A DNA stretch of 64,000 nucleotides, from assembly GCA_026545225.1 (NCBI GenBank), contig CM048845.1, forward strand, positions 83,665,033-83,729,032, given 5' to 3'. Source of the DNA: Cornus controversa (lineage: Eukaryota; Streptophyta; Magnoliopsida; Cornales; Cornaceae). The translations under genes were made by a program, and so were the position numbers. Shown here in pieces: positions 1-10,877 of this stretch. Position 1 is the stretch's first letter. Each line of letters starts with the position of its first letter. Under the pieces are notes generated by a model, which searched no databases, had not been told where the DNA came from, and saw only the letters and a list, made by a program, of their open reading frames with translations.

Positions 1-689
1 TATGTTATACAAAAGAGTGATAAGAATGTAACGCAAAAATATACGAAACACAAAAACGACACTCATTTTAAACAATTATGTGACTTAAGTTTCACTGGAC
101 AACATAACATTGATGGTAGATCTAATGTCACTCCTATTTAAACTGTGTTTCACGTTTGTGTATATAACTTTAACCATGACATCAGAAAATGACCTTCATT
201 ATTGCATTACTTTTGTCATTCAAGTTCAATAATAGATATGGAGTCACTTGAATATTATCTTCTAATATAAGCAACATTAAATTGTACTTTTGATTGATAT
301 TCTTAGATTTCGTATAAAGTATAAATATCAACTAGTGATCTAAAGTTTTTTTTTCCTCATTAAATGCTTCATAACCTTAGTGTTACGGCAATTATAGTTG
401 TCAAGCTTAATGTTTTTATCTAGGCATGGTCTAGTGTAGAAAGAAAGAATTGTAGGGGTGTGTAGTTGGTTGAGAAAGAGCCAAATGAATGGGAGATCTC
501 TCTAGACTCATAATTGGAATCAAAAGATAACGAAATTAGGAGAGACATATATCAGAATAGTGGGTCATTGCTGCATGTGGGATGTTGGAGTTCCTGTACC
601 CAATCCCCTTCCCAAAAAGTGCATAGAAATCTAACCATATCAACTCATGTATTGTGGCCCTTGCCTTCACCATCAAAGACACCCCTCTC

Positions 690-768
690 TGTGTGTGGGT
701 GTGTGTGTGTGTGTATATATATATGTGTGTGTGTGTGCATATATAGAGATACACACACATACATATAG
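690..768. repeat. GT/TA/CA compound microsatellite
   Basis: Runs of GT, TA and CA dinucleotides follow one another. The short open frames on both strands here only translate the dinucleotide repeats and are not genes. Confidence 0.9.
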
Positions 769-1077
769 TGATAATCTAGTAATTACAAGGCTTTGGCCTT
801 TCGTTTACATCAAATGTAGTATATTTCCTTTTTTTTTTTTATCCCCTCTATGCCCGTGAATTCCGCATAGGTGAAAAGGAATAGTATTGAAGTAGAAATT
901 ATTTTACCAAGAAAAGAAGAAAAAGGTAATAAGCAAGATGCTAGTTTGTTAATTTCATGTATCATCATACAATGCTATCTATTCTACCTTTCAAATGAAA
1001 ATTAAGTAAGGGTTCTATGTCTCCGTGGGGGTAAAAAAATGTGAGTTTCTAACGTATACATGTTCGTGGATTGAAAA

Positions 1078-1078
1078 G

Positions 1079-1128
<50 letters not shown>
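1078..1128. repeat. TA then GA microsatellite
   Basis: About 13 TA units are followed by about 11 GA units. The flanking 1-1,077 and 1,129-1,329 are AT-rich and show no gene or recognisable repeat. Confidence 0.9.
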
Positions 1129-1129
<1 letters not shown>

Positions 1130-1329
1130 CGCATAAATTAATGTGTGGGGATTGAAATTAGAATAAATATATAGATTTCATCTTGAAAATACATATTCCA
1201 ATATTCGTATTCAATGACTATTCAAAATATTCAAATTTTATACTGTTGAGTCCATTAAAAGTAAATCAAAGCAATCATGAGGTCCATTATTTCCTAAGAG
1301 TTAATTATTCACTATAACACTAATAAATG

Positions 1330-1904
1330 AAAATTATTATGACAACGTACTATTATAATTTTCACTTATGGACGATCGTATTTAATGTGTCATACACATT
1401 AACATGTATGATTTTGAGTCTACCACTCAAATTACTGAGATAAACTACCACCATATTTCATAGAAATCAATGTGTTACATTTTACTAGATAGAATGACCA
1501 ACTTTATCGGTGAATGTGAACTATATTTTTGATTATGTAGACCGATGATATATATCTCGACTCTATACATCTAAATAGTCAATGGACTCTTAATTCATCT
1601 CATAAATTAATTAATAGCAACATTCACGTAAAACACTAAATAAATAAATAAGATACAATGTGATATCTTCAATCCTCATGGTTTCATTTCATTTGCGGGC
1701 CAAAATCTTCACCAATAAGAAGAAGAAACAAATACGAAAAGTACAAAATAAATTGGAAGAACATGTTGTTAGCAGATCAATAATTTTGTCAAGTGCATTA
1801 CCATCTTTTTTTTTTTCTCTTTAAATTAATATGAATAATAAACATGATATGTATACATATATAAATATTTGAACACTGCATAATAATCTAACTGCATACA
1901 CGCA
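1330..1904. repeat. Segmental duplication block, copy 1, outer part
   Basis: This stretch aligns along its length with 48,199-48,702, sharing long near-identical runs such as the part ending in an ACATGTTGTT-like motif and a poly-T followed by a TTTAAATTAATATG motif. In the second copy the equivalent sequence lies downstream of the 43.5-48.1 kb block, whereas here it lies upstream of the matching 4.77-8.58 kb block. The order has therefore been rearranged or an intervening piece was inserted. A short, more diverged match is at about 30,720-30,830. No coding sequence is visible. Confidence 0.85.
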
Positions 1905-2055
1905 AGTAAATTGTCCGAGTAATTTATAAGATTCTAAATTAGTTCATTACATAAGTCATACTTAGTATATAAATATAATATAACTATGAGTATGTAAATG
2001 TAGATTATATGTGGATTGGGGTTTTTAGAAGATTATTTTTTGGAGTGATAGTTCG

Positions 2056-4565
2056 GGCTTGTTTGGCATAATTTTTGCTTTTGCTTTTGCTTTTACGTAG
2101 AATAAAAAGAGAAATAGAAGCTATCAGTTACATTTGACTTATGCATTAGTGTTTGAAATTGTATTTGAGAAGAGCTTTTAGTGGTAGAAGAATTTTTGTC
2201 TGTTTGGCAAAACATTTGTTAAAGCTATTCTACTATTAAAATAACTATTTTGCCCTTAGACATTGTTTTTTGAACTGATTGGCACCGTAAAATAGTTTAA
2301 CAGTTTTTATACAACTATTTTTAAACACCATACAAATAAACCATTACAACGTAATCAAATCATGAGAACATGCTACACGTAAGAACATTGTATTGTGGTT
2401 AAAAAAAACTTTACGAAAAAGTTGGTATTTGTCAATATATAGAATGCTTTAATTGCATTACGTAGCACTTCCATAATATAACACAATCTTAACATACAAT
2501 TGAGCATAAGTTGGTATTTGCATTCAATTTGAACTGTATATAAATTGAAATAAGAGAGATACAAGACATCACAAGATAATAAAACAAGCAATATATTAAT
2601 TAAAGTTCACTAACATACACAATAAGTACTCAAATATTGTCATAATCATAATATCCACAATAAAGACCGAACTATTGTCTTCAATTTTTACATCATCAAA
2701 GTTAGAGATTTATAAACATAAAACAGTACATGCCACAAGCCAATAAAAACTAATCAATGGCTTCCATTGAATGGCTATGGCTAGAGGTTGCCTCAATCTC
2801 ATCCCCTTCATTTGCCTCTTCCTCCTCGTACATCACCAAAGCTTGACGATCACTTCCAGTGTCGTCATAAAAAATATACACAACTTGTCATAGTTGAAGT
2901 GATGCCTTGACTTGAAAAAAAAAAAAAAATCCAAAAATCAATATTTGAAGCAACCATAACAAAATTAAGGGAACATAACAATTTTTCAAATAAATCCAAA
3001 CTGCAATATAAAGTTTCCTTGGAGTGTCCAAATTCTTCATGACCCAAACCAGTCTAAATGAATTTAAAGAACTTTAAGCATATAAAGAAATACCATTAAA
3101 TTTTCTCATATTTTTTTATACTCAAACCAGTCTAAATGAATTTATAATGAAACCACATTATAAATGGAAAAGACTCACTAATAACTACCAAAATCCATGA
3201 CCTTCAAAATATTGCAATAAACATATATTACAATAGGATGTGGCATAGTTGTACCATATTATAGATGGAAGTTCTGGATGAACTTCATAACTATATACTA
3301 TATTCTGTAGTTGTGCAAAGTTGAACCATATGATTTACAAATATATCCTATTACTCTTATAACAGTGCTGCCAATGACACTGGCATGTTGCTAGAGAGAA
3401 AGAGAGAGAAGATGGTACCAATTGATACTTCCAATAGTTATGCAGATATTAACATGGGGTCACAAAAGTGAAAATTGGGAAAACCCACTAAATTTTTTAA
3501 TACTTCAGATCAAGATCTAAATATTTTGTAATACACATTAATATAAAATTGAATATGCAGTTAACAAAGAGAGGAACACAAGCCACATACCAAAAATTTT
3601 AGCCATCTATTATGAGGATCCTACTATGGGACTAGAAGTGACAAACCAAAATCTCCGGATTTACACAACTAAAGATGGATGTCTATTGTACATACAGGAG
3701 TGGAGGGCTTTGGATTTATGCACATAAACAAAATCAGAAACAGTTAATATGTTTAGGTAGAGAGTTAAGCTCCCTTAGGAGAAATTTCATCAAACAGTTT
3801 GGGTGCAACAAAATATTACTCCATCTGACACTCAATTTCCATCTGATTTGGCTAATGAATATTTAAATTATCAAATAGTAAACTACAAAACTAGTGAACC
3901 AAAATCAAAATCAGAAACAAAACATTAATAACAAACAAAATCAGTGAACCGAAATCAAATTAATAAAACAAAGGGAAAAAACCTATGCACAAAAAATACA
4001 AAGGCAAATAAACACATGTCATGCAAATACTACCTGAGTGAGTTATTATAATCAAATGAACTGATAGTATAGCAGCAATGGAGGCAAAATAATAATAATA
4101 ATAATAATAATATTAATGGAAAGCACGATTGCCAGATCAATAACAATTAGTTGATTGATGGAATAGATAGATAATCACTACAACGATCAAAGTGATTGGT
4201 TACTAGCTTTCGATTCAAAGTTGGAGTTGAAGTTTTTGGAAGTAACTTGCAGAGAGAGGACATACCTAAGAGAGAGATCAGAGATGTGAAGGAATTGCCA
4301 ATTTTCCATAGGAAGGGATATGGGTGGAATTCTTTATTTTTTGCTCACAAATATGAGGGTAATATTGCCATTACGAAAGTTTTACTTAAATTCATTTCAG
4401 CTTCTCGTGTTTTTGTAGGATGCTCTCAATAAAAAAAGCTTCCCCTAATTTTCTCTCAACGTTCATCTAAGAATTCAAATCTCTCACGTCCAAGCAATCT
4501 GTTCAAAACAATTTTTAAGTCGCAAAAGCTAAAAGTAGTGTTTGAAAAGCAATTCAAACAAAGTC
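2056..4565 (-). mobile_element. Degenerate TIR DNA transposon (probable)
   Basis: The left end begins with GGCTTGTTTGGC followed by repeated GCTTTT units. The right end, read on the minus strand, begins GACTTTGTTTGAATTGCTTT and also has GCTTTTGC-type subterminal motifs. These look like imperfect terminal inverted repeats of a plant hAT or PIF/Harbinger type element of about 2.5 kb. No clean target-site duplication was found. A minus-strand coding remnant (2,750-2,875) and a pyrimidine-rich leader-like stretch at 4,430-4,190 (minus) suggest the element once carried a minus-strand gene. The superfamily is uncertain. Confidence 0.4.
2750..2875 (-). pseudogene. C-terminal coding remnant of unknown protein, probably transposon-borne
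   Basis: On the minus strand an acidic, normally composed reading frame runs through YDDTGSDRQALVMYEEEE, then an E/D-rich stretch and SHSHSMEAID, to a TAG stop at 2,750-2,752. The composition is unlike random AT-rich translation. Upstream the frame runs into a poly-T/A tract and no continuous protein can be followed, so this is one surviving terminal exon or a fragment. It lies inside the candidate transposon at 2,056-4,565, which suggests but does not prove that it belongs to a transposase or accessory gene. The family was not recognised. Confidence 0.35.
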
Positions 4566-5519
4566 GAAGGCTGTTGGTGATGAAGGCCATTTTGAAGAGA
4601 GATCCTTGTCCGATGCATTTGGTTACGATTTGCTTTCTTGCCTTGAAAAAAAAAAAAATTGTAGATTATATTTATATATTAAATAATAATGTAATATACT
4701 TATTGTATAAACATTAAACAATAAATTTTATGCGTTATCCAATTTATGTTAATTATACTTATAGTCTTATATGTAATTATATACTCTACTTACATAAGTT
4801 ATATCAGATATTTATTTTGTTATTTAACTCATATATTTAAAGTTTGTAACTTATATATTTATCAACTTATATAAGAATTCCAATAACGGTTATAATTGGA
4901 GAGCAAATTAATAATGAATTTGCTTCATTTTCTTTTCCTTTCAATTACTTCAGTCCAAACAGTCCCTTTGAAATATCTTGTGTACTTGTTGAATGCAAAC
5001 AATTAACATCAATCAAATCTAGAACAACTCCATAACCATCCACGAATTGATTAAATTAAGCAAACCACAAAGCGGGGAGGAATTGAACATTTAACCGATG
5101 TATGACAATATATTGCTAGCTCTAACAACATTGTATATATATATGGTTAACATTTTTTGGTTTAACGTAGTTAGGGTATGTCTAACAACATTGTATACGA
5201 GGTTTAGAATTAGATAGTTAGATACACTATATAACTATAACGAAAAGAGAAAGATAGGGTTAGGAAGAGGGGATGAGAGAGAGTAGATAGAGAGATAAGG
5301 TGAGAAGAGTTTCCTTTCGGAAGTAGAATACAAAGAGTCTCCAATGGAATAAAACACATCAAATATTAATACCAAATTATAGACATTAGAGAGAGAGAGA
5401 GAGACAGTGGTGAACAGTGAGAAGGAAGAGCACCAGAAAGAGTTTCTAACAAGGTGATCAGAATAGCTCCCTTTATGAAAATATCCGTTTAATATTTTTG
5501 TATGCTAACTCCATCTGAA

Positions 5520-5522
<3 letters not shown>

Positions 5523-5578
<56 letters not shown>
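5523..5578. repeat. CT then TA microsatellite
   Basis: About 17 CT units run directly into about 11 TA units. The same compound array, longer, sits at the same place in copy 2 (44,237-44,301), so it predates the duplication. Confidence 0.9.
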
Positions 5579-6673
5579 TGTGGTTTATTATGTATGCTTC
5601 TAGTTGTAATTTTATATGTTCAATTACACCAACTCGTATTTGTGATCTTGAAATTTCGTACTATATATATTACCTGTATTGGTTACAAATCGAATTTGTT
5701 GACATAATTCGGATTTTTGGTTTGCTGATGTTATCTCCTAATTTATGCACTTGGTGTGTTTAAATTTACTATATTCTCTCATTTTTGCTATTAGGATTTG
5801 ATATTAAATTTTCAATTCAAGAAATCTTTGTTTTATGTTGATATTAATGTTATATAAATCTTACTATGTCATACAAGTATATATATGCGTGTCTATAAAA
5901 ATATTTAATTTGATATAACAAATTATCCAGTGTCTTCATACTAAAATCATTGAAGTTAAAATATTGGTTAATCTAGTAGCATATTAGTGGAAAAAATCAT
6001 AATATATATAAATATATATTGAGCATTCGTATTGAAATAAATGTTAAGTTAAAATTTTGTTGTACCAGTGGAGGAGAGGAGAACGGTCTTTTTTGAATTT
6101 TGAGAATCTTGTAAGACCAGTGAATTAAAAAATGAAGAGCCTTTTTGAATTTTGGAATATTTTCTTAAGAACTTTTGTGAATTTTTAAGTAGTTTAGTGG
6201 GGGCACAACTATAATTATTAAAAAATTTGTATAAAAAATGTAATTAAATGAAAAATCTCACTGGTGTCGAAGGTGGCTCCGCCATTCGCCCGTGGGTTTT
6301 TATAATTAAATGAAAAATTCCACAGGCACAATACATATTCTATCAAAATGGTCTGTCTATCATGTGTCTTCTTTTTCTCTCTTTAAAAGATGGCACCCGT
6401 AATTAGGCTAGTTTGGATACTTAAACGCATTCTTAAACTAGTAATTGAATTGTTAAACTTAGATGAGTTTTATTCTTTGTTTTTGTTTTAAATTATTAAT
6501 TTTACATAAAATTGTTATATATATACTAACATTAGAGATGGCAATATCTCTACCAATTTGGATCACATTTGTCTTATTTTTCACATTTTTGATTTATTGA
6601 AAAGGCTAAAGAATCTTTAAATAAATCTTAAGATGTTGCAGGAGACCCCCCCCAGCTGACTTTTACTAATTTT

Positions 6674-7975
6674 TCTTCCTTTAAAAGAAAATTAAATTTT
6701 AGTGACCAAAATTGAAAAAAATTATAAACTCAAAAAAGTTAAATAGTGACGATAACTAAAACTTAATTGCCAAAGAATGATCATTTAACTTTAATGTTTA
6801 AAATAACCTTTATTCTTTTCAGGGGTGGAGCTATTAGGTCCAGATGTACTCACTTAATTTTTGCAAATTTTTTCTATACATATGATAAATAAAATTAATT
6901 TTTGGGTCTTAGTGCAATTTATATAGCTTACAAGTTTTATATGGTAATAAAACAAACCTAATGAGAGCTCTTTTTTCATGGTAAGAGAGTAACTCACTCC
7001 ACTCATTCACTTATTAGTTATCATACAAACAATACATAACATAGGGTGAGGGAGAGCAACACATCGCTCTTCTCGGGTCTCTCTAATTTGGCATAGTTAC
7101 AATATCATATTATTTTGGTATTTTGTTGTCTAAAAGATATTAGATTTTTATATGTGGTAGAGTGCTTATGTCTGTACCCATTCGTACTTTATGGTCACTA
7201 TAAAACAATTATCTTTAATTTTGATCACTTAAATATAATTAATTTTCCCATAGCAGAAACTTCAAAAGGCCATAGAAGGAAGGAGATCGAGATACCCCAA
7301 ATATCCTTACAAAAAAAAAAATCCCACCCTCAAATAGCAAAAACTTCAAAAACCATAGAAGGAAGGAGATGGAGATTCCTTGCTACAGTTTCAACAATTT
7401 TCCATCGCAAACAAGCAAAAAAAAAATGAAAACTTCAAATATATATACATACATATACATATTTTTTACTTTCTTTCCCCGGGTTCTAACACAACCTTGA
7501 AAAATATCATAACATCTAGACATCAAGGTCCAAATCTTGATTAAACATCAAATAACAGAGGTCAATACGTATCCGTAGTTCGTAACAATCTCAAAATCAA
7601 CCTTAAACATACATCTCTGTTTATAAAGAAAAATTTTCAAAGAGTTAAATCTATTTGTAGTTTGATGCAATGGATAAACAAAATTGATAACAGTTTTTTG
7701 AATTTTGAATAAGTTGTATGCATAATAACAACATATATTAATATTAGAACTTTTGATGCTTTTGATATTTGGAGGTTGGGTTGAAGAAGATGAAGAAGGA
7801 ATTGGAAAACCCTAGATAAAAAGAATAATATTTTGGACATTAAAGTTAAATGATCACTTATTGATAATTATTTTTTAAGTTTGGTCACTACTTATCTTTT
7901 ATTGAAATTAAGGTCACTATAAAGTATTTTTTTTTTTAAATTTTGGTCACCAAAATATAATGTTTCCTTCTTTAA
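6674..7975. mobile_element. Long inverted-repeat element (MULE/MITE-like), nested
   Basis: The left arm (about 6,674-6,822) and the reverse complement of the right arm (about 7,821-7,975) align over about 140 bp. They share GTGACCAAAATT near the ends and an exact GATCATTTAACTTTAATGT core at the inner end. The interior of about 1 kb contains the solo TIR at 7,183-7,249 and two direct copies of a CATAGAAGGAAGGAGAT segment. The right arm ends about 35 bp before the splice-acceptor-like sequence of the small gene at 8,021. No target duplication was identified. In copy 2 the right arm survives (47,331-47,480) and only the inner part of the left arm remains (about 45,524-45,575). Confidence 0.6.
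7183..7249. mobile_element. Residual right TIR of a deleted MULE-type MITE
   Basis: This matches the outer 67 bp of the right end of the complete element at 46,071-46,762 in the duplicate block and stops at the same terminal TTTTCCC. In copy 2 the preceding 747 bp (45,949-46,695) is present. Here it is missing, and the join shows an ATT shared by both breakpoints. The simplest reading is that the element inserted before the segmental duplication and copy 1 then lost most of it by a microhomology deletion. Confidence 0.75.
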
Positions 7976-8020
7976 ATCTTTGAAAAACTCTAATCTCTCT
8001 CTCCATTGTGCAGGATAAAT

Positions 8021-8266
8021 ATGGACCCTGAAATGGTGTATGATCTTACGATGTTCATATTGTGCTGCATCACTGCTGTTACTATTGTGTGTATAATTAA
8101 CTTTACAGAAACATCTGAAGAGCCACTACCACATGAACATATTTTTAACATCTTCCTTTACATTGTCGATGCCTACATTGTTATAGCATCTTCTATTAGA
8201 GTTTTCATAACAATGATGAGGAGTTCAGTGGTTATGCTTATCCATCAAAGAATGATCAATCCATAA
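8021..8266 (+). CDS. Small two-helix membrane protein, copy 1 (C-terminus frameshifted)
   Basis: This 81-residue frame starts at the ATG of MDPEMVYDLTM. That start is preferred because the CTCTCTCTCCATTGTGCAG just upstream is a good 3' splice site (AG at 8,012-8,013), so in-frame codons before it would be intronic. Residues about 7-29 and 42-66 are hydrophobic enough for two membrane helices. The paralogue at 47,527 is the same protein to about residue 70, then differs. Copy 1 lacks 47 bp net, which shifts the frame and replaces the charged C-terminus with a short unrelated tail. The family is not recognised. Near-identical codons in two copies could reflect a recent duplication rather than selection, so this may be a pseudogene or non-coding. 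Confidence 0.4.
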   Translation: MDPEMVYDLTMFILCCITAVTIVCIINFTETSEEPLPHEHIFNIFLYIVDAYIVIASSIRVFITMMRSSVVMLIHQRMINP

Positions 8267-8398
8267 ATGCATGGTTTAGATTTGAACTTTCTGTCTATCT
8301 TTTTTTTTTTTTAATATAATAATAATAATTATTACTATTATGTTCATGTTGTTAACGTTAAGTTCACATTCTTATATAACTTTATTATTCATTTTAAG

Positions 8399-8580
8399 GC
8401 ATTGACTTGCTGATTCAGTTTCCTGGTGTCTTCTTCTCCTTGAGAGATTTTTGTTTGTTCTTGCCCTTGGGACATATGTGCTCTCCAAGTACAATATTCA
8501 GGTTTTCATGGGCAACCCCACAGTTCTTTATTATACAAATTATTTATTACACGATAATATGTAGAAATCTCTATCTTTAG
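8399..8580 (+). other. Putative downstream exon of the small gene, copy 1
   Basis: A TTTTAAG acceptor-like site is followed by an open frame reading IDLLIQFPGVFFSLRDFCLF. The same frame is present in copy 2 (47,960-48,126). Copy 1 differs by a one-base deletion about 100 bp in, which changes the C-terminal half. Open frames and an acceptor in both copies support an exon, but no matching donor site was established and it could be 3' untranslated sequence. Confidence 0.3.
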
Positions 8581-8608
8581 ATATATATATATATATATAG
8601 ACACACAC

Positions 8609-10225
8609 ACAATAGTGTTCAACTGCTCCCTGGTGATTAGGGAGTAGTCTACACACTTTTAACTCTAGCATTCGGATTTAATCCTACAACTATTTGGTTA
8701 AAGCCATTGTTTTAGGAAACTATTACTATTTCAATTATACTTAATTAGTTTGTGAGGTGAAATGACTATAATGAACTTTTCTTAACATGAAAAAAGTCAC
8801 TTTCTTTAATATCATTTCAATATTTGGTATGTACGTTCTCTCTCTCCAATTGAGAAAAAAGAAAGCAAAATGATTTCCAGTGAAAAAGTATTGTTCAACT
8901 TCATAAAGGTTAACATATTCTAATGTGATAATGGTCTTGGAAAATCTCATAACAACAATAAAAATTAAAATTAAAACCAAACTAAAATTTTAATTTTTTT
9001 TATTTATAAAAAGTTCAATATTGGTATGTACGTTCTCTCTACAATTGTGAACCGGAGCAGTTGAACTTTTTATAGACTTTATTATTTTCTAACTTTTTTT
9101 AGACTACATTGTGAACCGGAGCAATTTTTATAATATTCTGTAAGTTTCAATGCTATGTTGTAGGTCTGCACTATCGGTTGACTCGTGCATGCAATTATAA
9201 ACTTTTTAAATCAAGAAAAAGGAATAAAAATCAAATCAAACTGAAATTTTAATTTAGAAACAACTAGAAATTTAAAGGAACTCTAAAAATTAAATCCCTC
9301 AATTTTATTTATTTATTTATTTTTTTAAATTTAAAGCAAATATATATTGATATGTTTGTAATTTACAAGAGCCTATGTAATGGGAAACATAAGTCTAAGC
9401 TTTTTACACAGGAATTGATTACAAATCAAAGTATCAAAACAAACCCAAATGGTTATACCCAATATCACAGCATTTGGTTGCCACTTGAGACATCAATCCT
9501 CCATAATCTTGAGGGTTGATGAATCTTTAATCATTCAGGCAGACGTGGAGAATGAAGAAAAGACTCAGTGATTGCTAGTAAAATTATGATTTCATATTAA
9601 TCTTTTAAAATCCTTTTTTTTTGGGTCAGGTATGCAACGCTGATCGTTCTGTTTTGGAGAACTTGATCATGCACCTTCTCTTTACCCAATGTTCTTATAT
9701 ATAAGATACATTTTATTTATAATTAATTAATTACTCTGATATCTCCTGAAGTTTTGCTTAATTATTCTTGGATTTTACAATTGTAGAGAGTGAGAACGTA
9801 CATACCATTATTGAACTTTTTATAATAAAAAAAAACTAAAATTTTAGTTTGGTTTTAATTTTAATTTTTATTATTGTTATGAGATTTTCCAAGACCATTA
9901 TCACATTAGAATATTTTAATCTTTATGAAGTTGAACAACACTTTTTCACTGTAAACCACTTTGCTTTGTTTTTTCTGGATCAATTAGAGAGAGAGAACGT
10001 ACATACCAAATATTGAAAGGATATGAAAGAAAGTGATTTTTTTTCCTTTTAAGAAAAGTCCATTATAGCCATTTCACCTCACAAACTAATTAAGTATAAT
10101 TGAAATAGTAATAGTTTCCTAAAACAACGGTTTTTACCAAATAACCGTAGGATTAAATTCGAAAGATAAAGTTAAAAGTATGTAGACTACTCCATACCCA
10201 CCACGGAGCAGTTGAACACTATTGT
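8609..10225. mobile_element. Foldback DNA transposon with about 430-bp inverted repeats
   Basis: Both ends read ACAATAGTGTTCAACTGCTCC inward, and the arms (8,609-9,040 and about 9,790-10,225) remain alignable as inverted copies for about 430 bp, including the GGTATGTACGTTCTCTCT segment. The 750-bp middle has additional short copies of a GAACCGGAGCA motif and a non-repetitive part (about 9,350-9,600) with no recognised coding content. No convincing target duplication was seen because the left flank is a CA repeat. The duplicate block at 48.1 kb has no such element at the corresponding position, so insertion probably followed the segmental duplication. The superfamily is not assigned. Confidence 0.75.
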
Positions 10226-10309
10226 ACTTTTCCTTACATGCACCAGTGGCATGTAATTTTGATGGTACTTAGTCTATTAATGCATGATATTGAAACTAGT
10301 AAGAGCCTC

Positions 10310-10736
10310 CGCAACAACTTATTCAAATTTATTTTTTCATATTCATATTCTGGCTAGTCAACATCGGTATTTTAGCCAAGTCAGCATATTTAGAATTTTG
10401 TAATTTCTTTAGATTTTTGTTAATAAAAAATAATAATATTTTAATAAATTTTAATTTTTTTAATAAAAATTAAGTTGGAACATAGCCAAAGTCATACTCA
10501 AATTGATTTTCTTAAATTCTTTTTTTAACAGAAATGGTTTCATAAAGAAAAGTTATGCTTTTGGTGCATGTGAAGACAGAAAAAAAAAACTCAAATGAAA
10601 GCCGCTACAGGCTTCGCCAAATCTGGCAAAACAACCAGCCAAGGTTAAATTGGGCCTGCAATTTTAGCTGAAGCTTATTTTTTGTTTTTCTTGGCCAAAC
10701 TAAGATCTGGCCACCAAGGCATTGTAGATACTCTTA
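10310..10736. mobile_element. MITE, Tourist-like
   Basis: The left end TAAGAGCCTCCGCAACAACTT and the right end read inward, TAAGAGTATCTACAATGCCTT, form an imperfect terminal inverted repeat of 21 bp. Motifs of this GAGCATCTCCAACA type are common in plant PIF/Harbinger-derived MITEs. The TAA and TTA at the ends could be the 3-bp target site but are not identical on one strand. Length is 427 bp with no coding capacity. Confidence 0.5.
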
Positions 10737-10877
10737 GGATTTGAATTTCTATTTTATATTGGTTTGGTAAATTGATATATCAATGCAAATTTGCCATTTT
10801 TTGTGAATATTTGCCATTTTTTGTGAAAATTAATGCACAATATATGGGGAGAACAGTAAGGATCTGAATTTCTATTT

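Larger units (their letters stand above)
4771..8575. repeat. Segmental duplication block, copy 1, main part
   Basis: The block aligns from end to end with 43,512-48,136. Shared landmarks in the same order are the CT/TA microsatellite (5,523 here, 44,237 there), the 5.8-6.5 kb AT-rich stretch, the inverted-repeat arms, the small membrane-protein gene and its downstream putative exon. Differences are informative. Copy 2 has a 206-bp retroposon-like insert and a 747-bp segment missing here. Copy 1 keeps about 200 bp at 6,568-6,770 that copy 2 lacks. Copy 1 alone is followed directly by the foldback element at 8,609. Single-base identity looks above 90 percent by eye. Confidence 0.9.
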
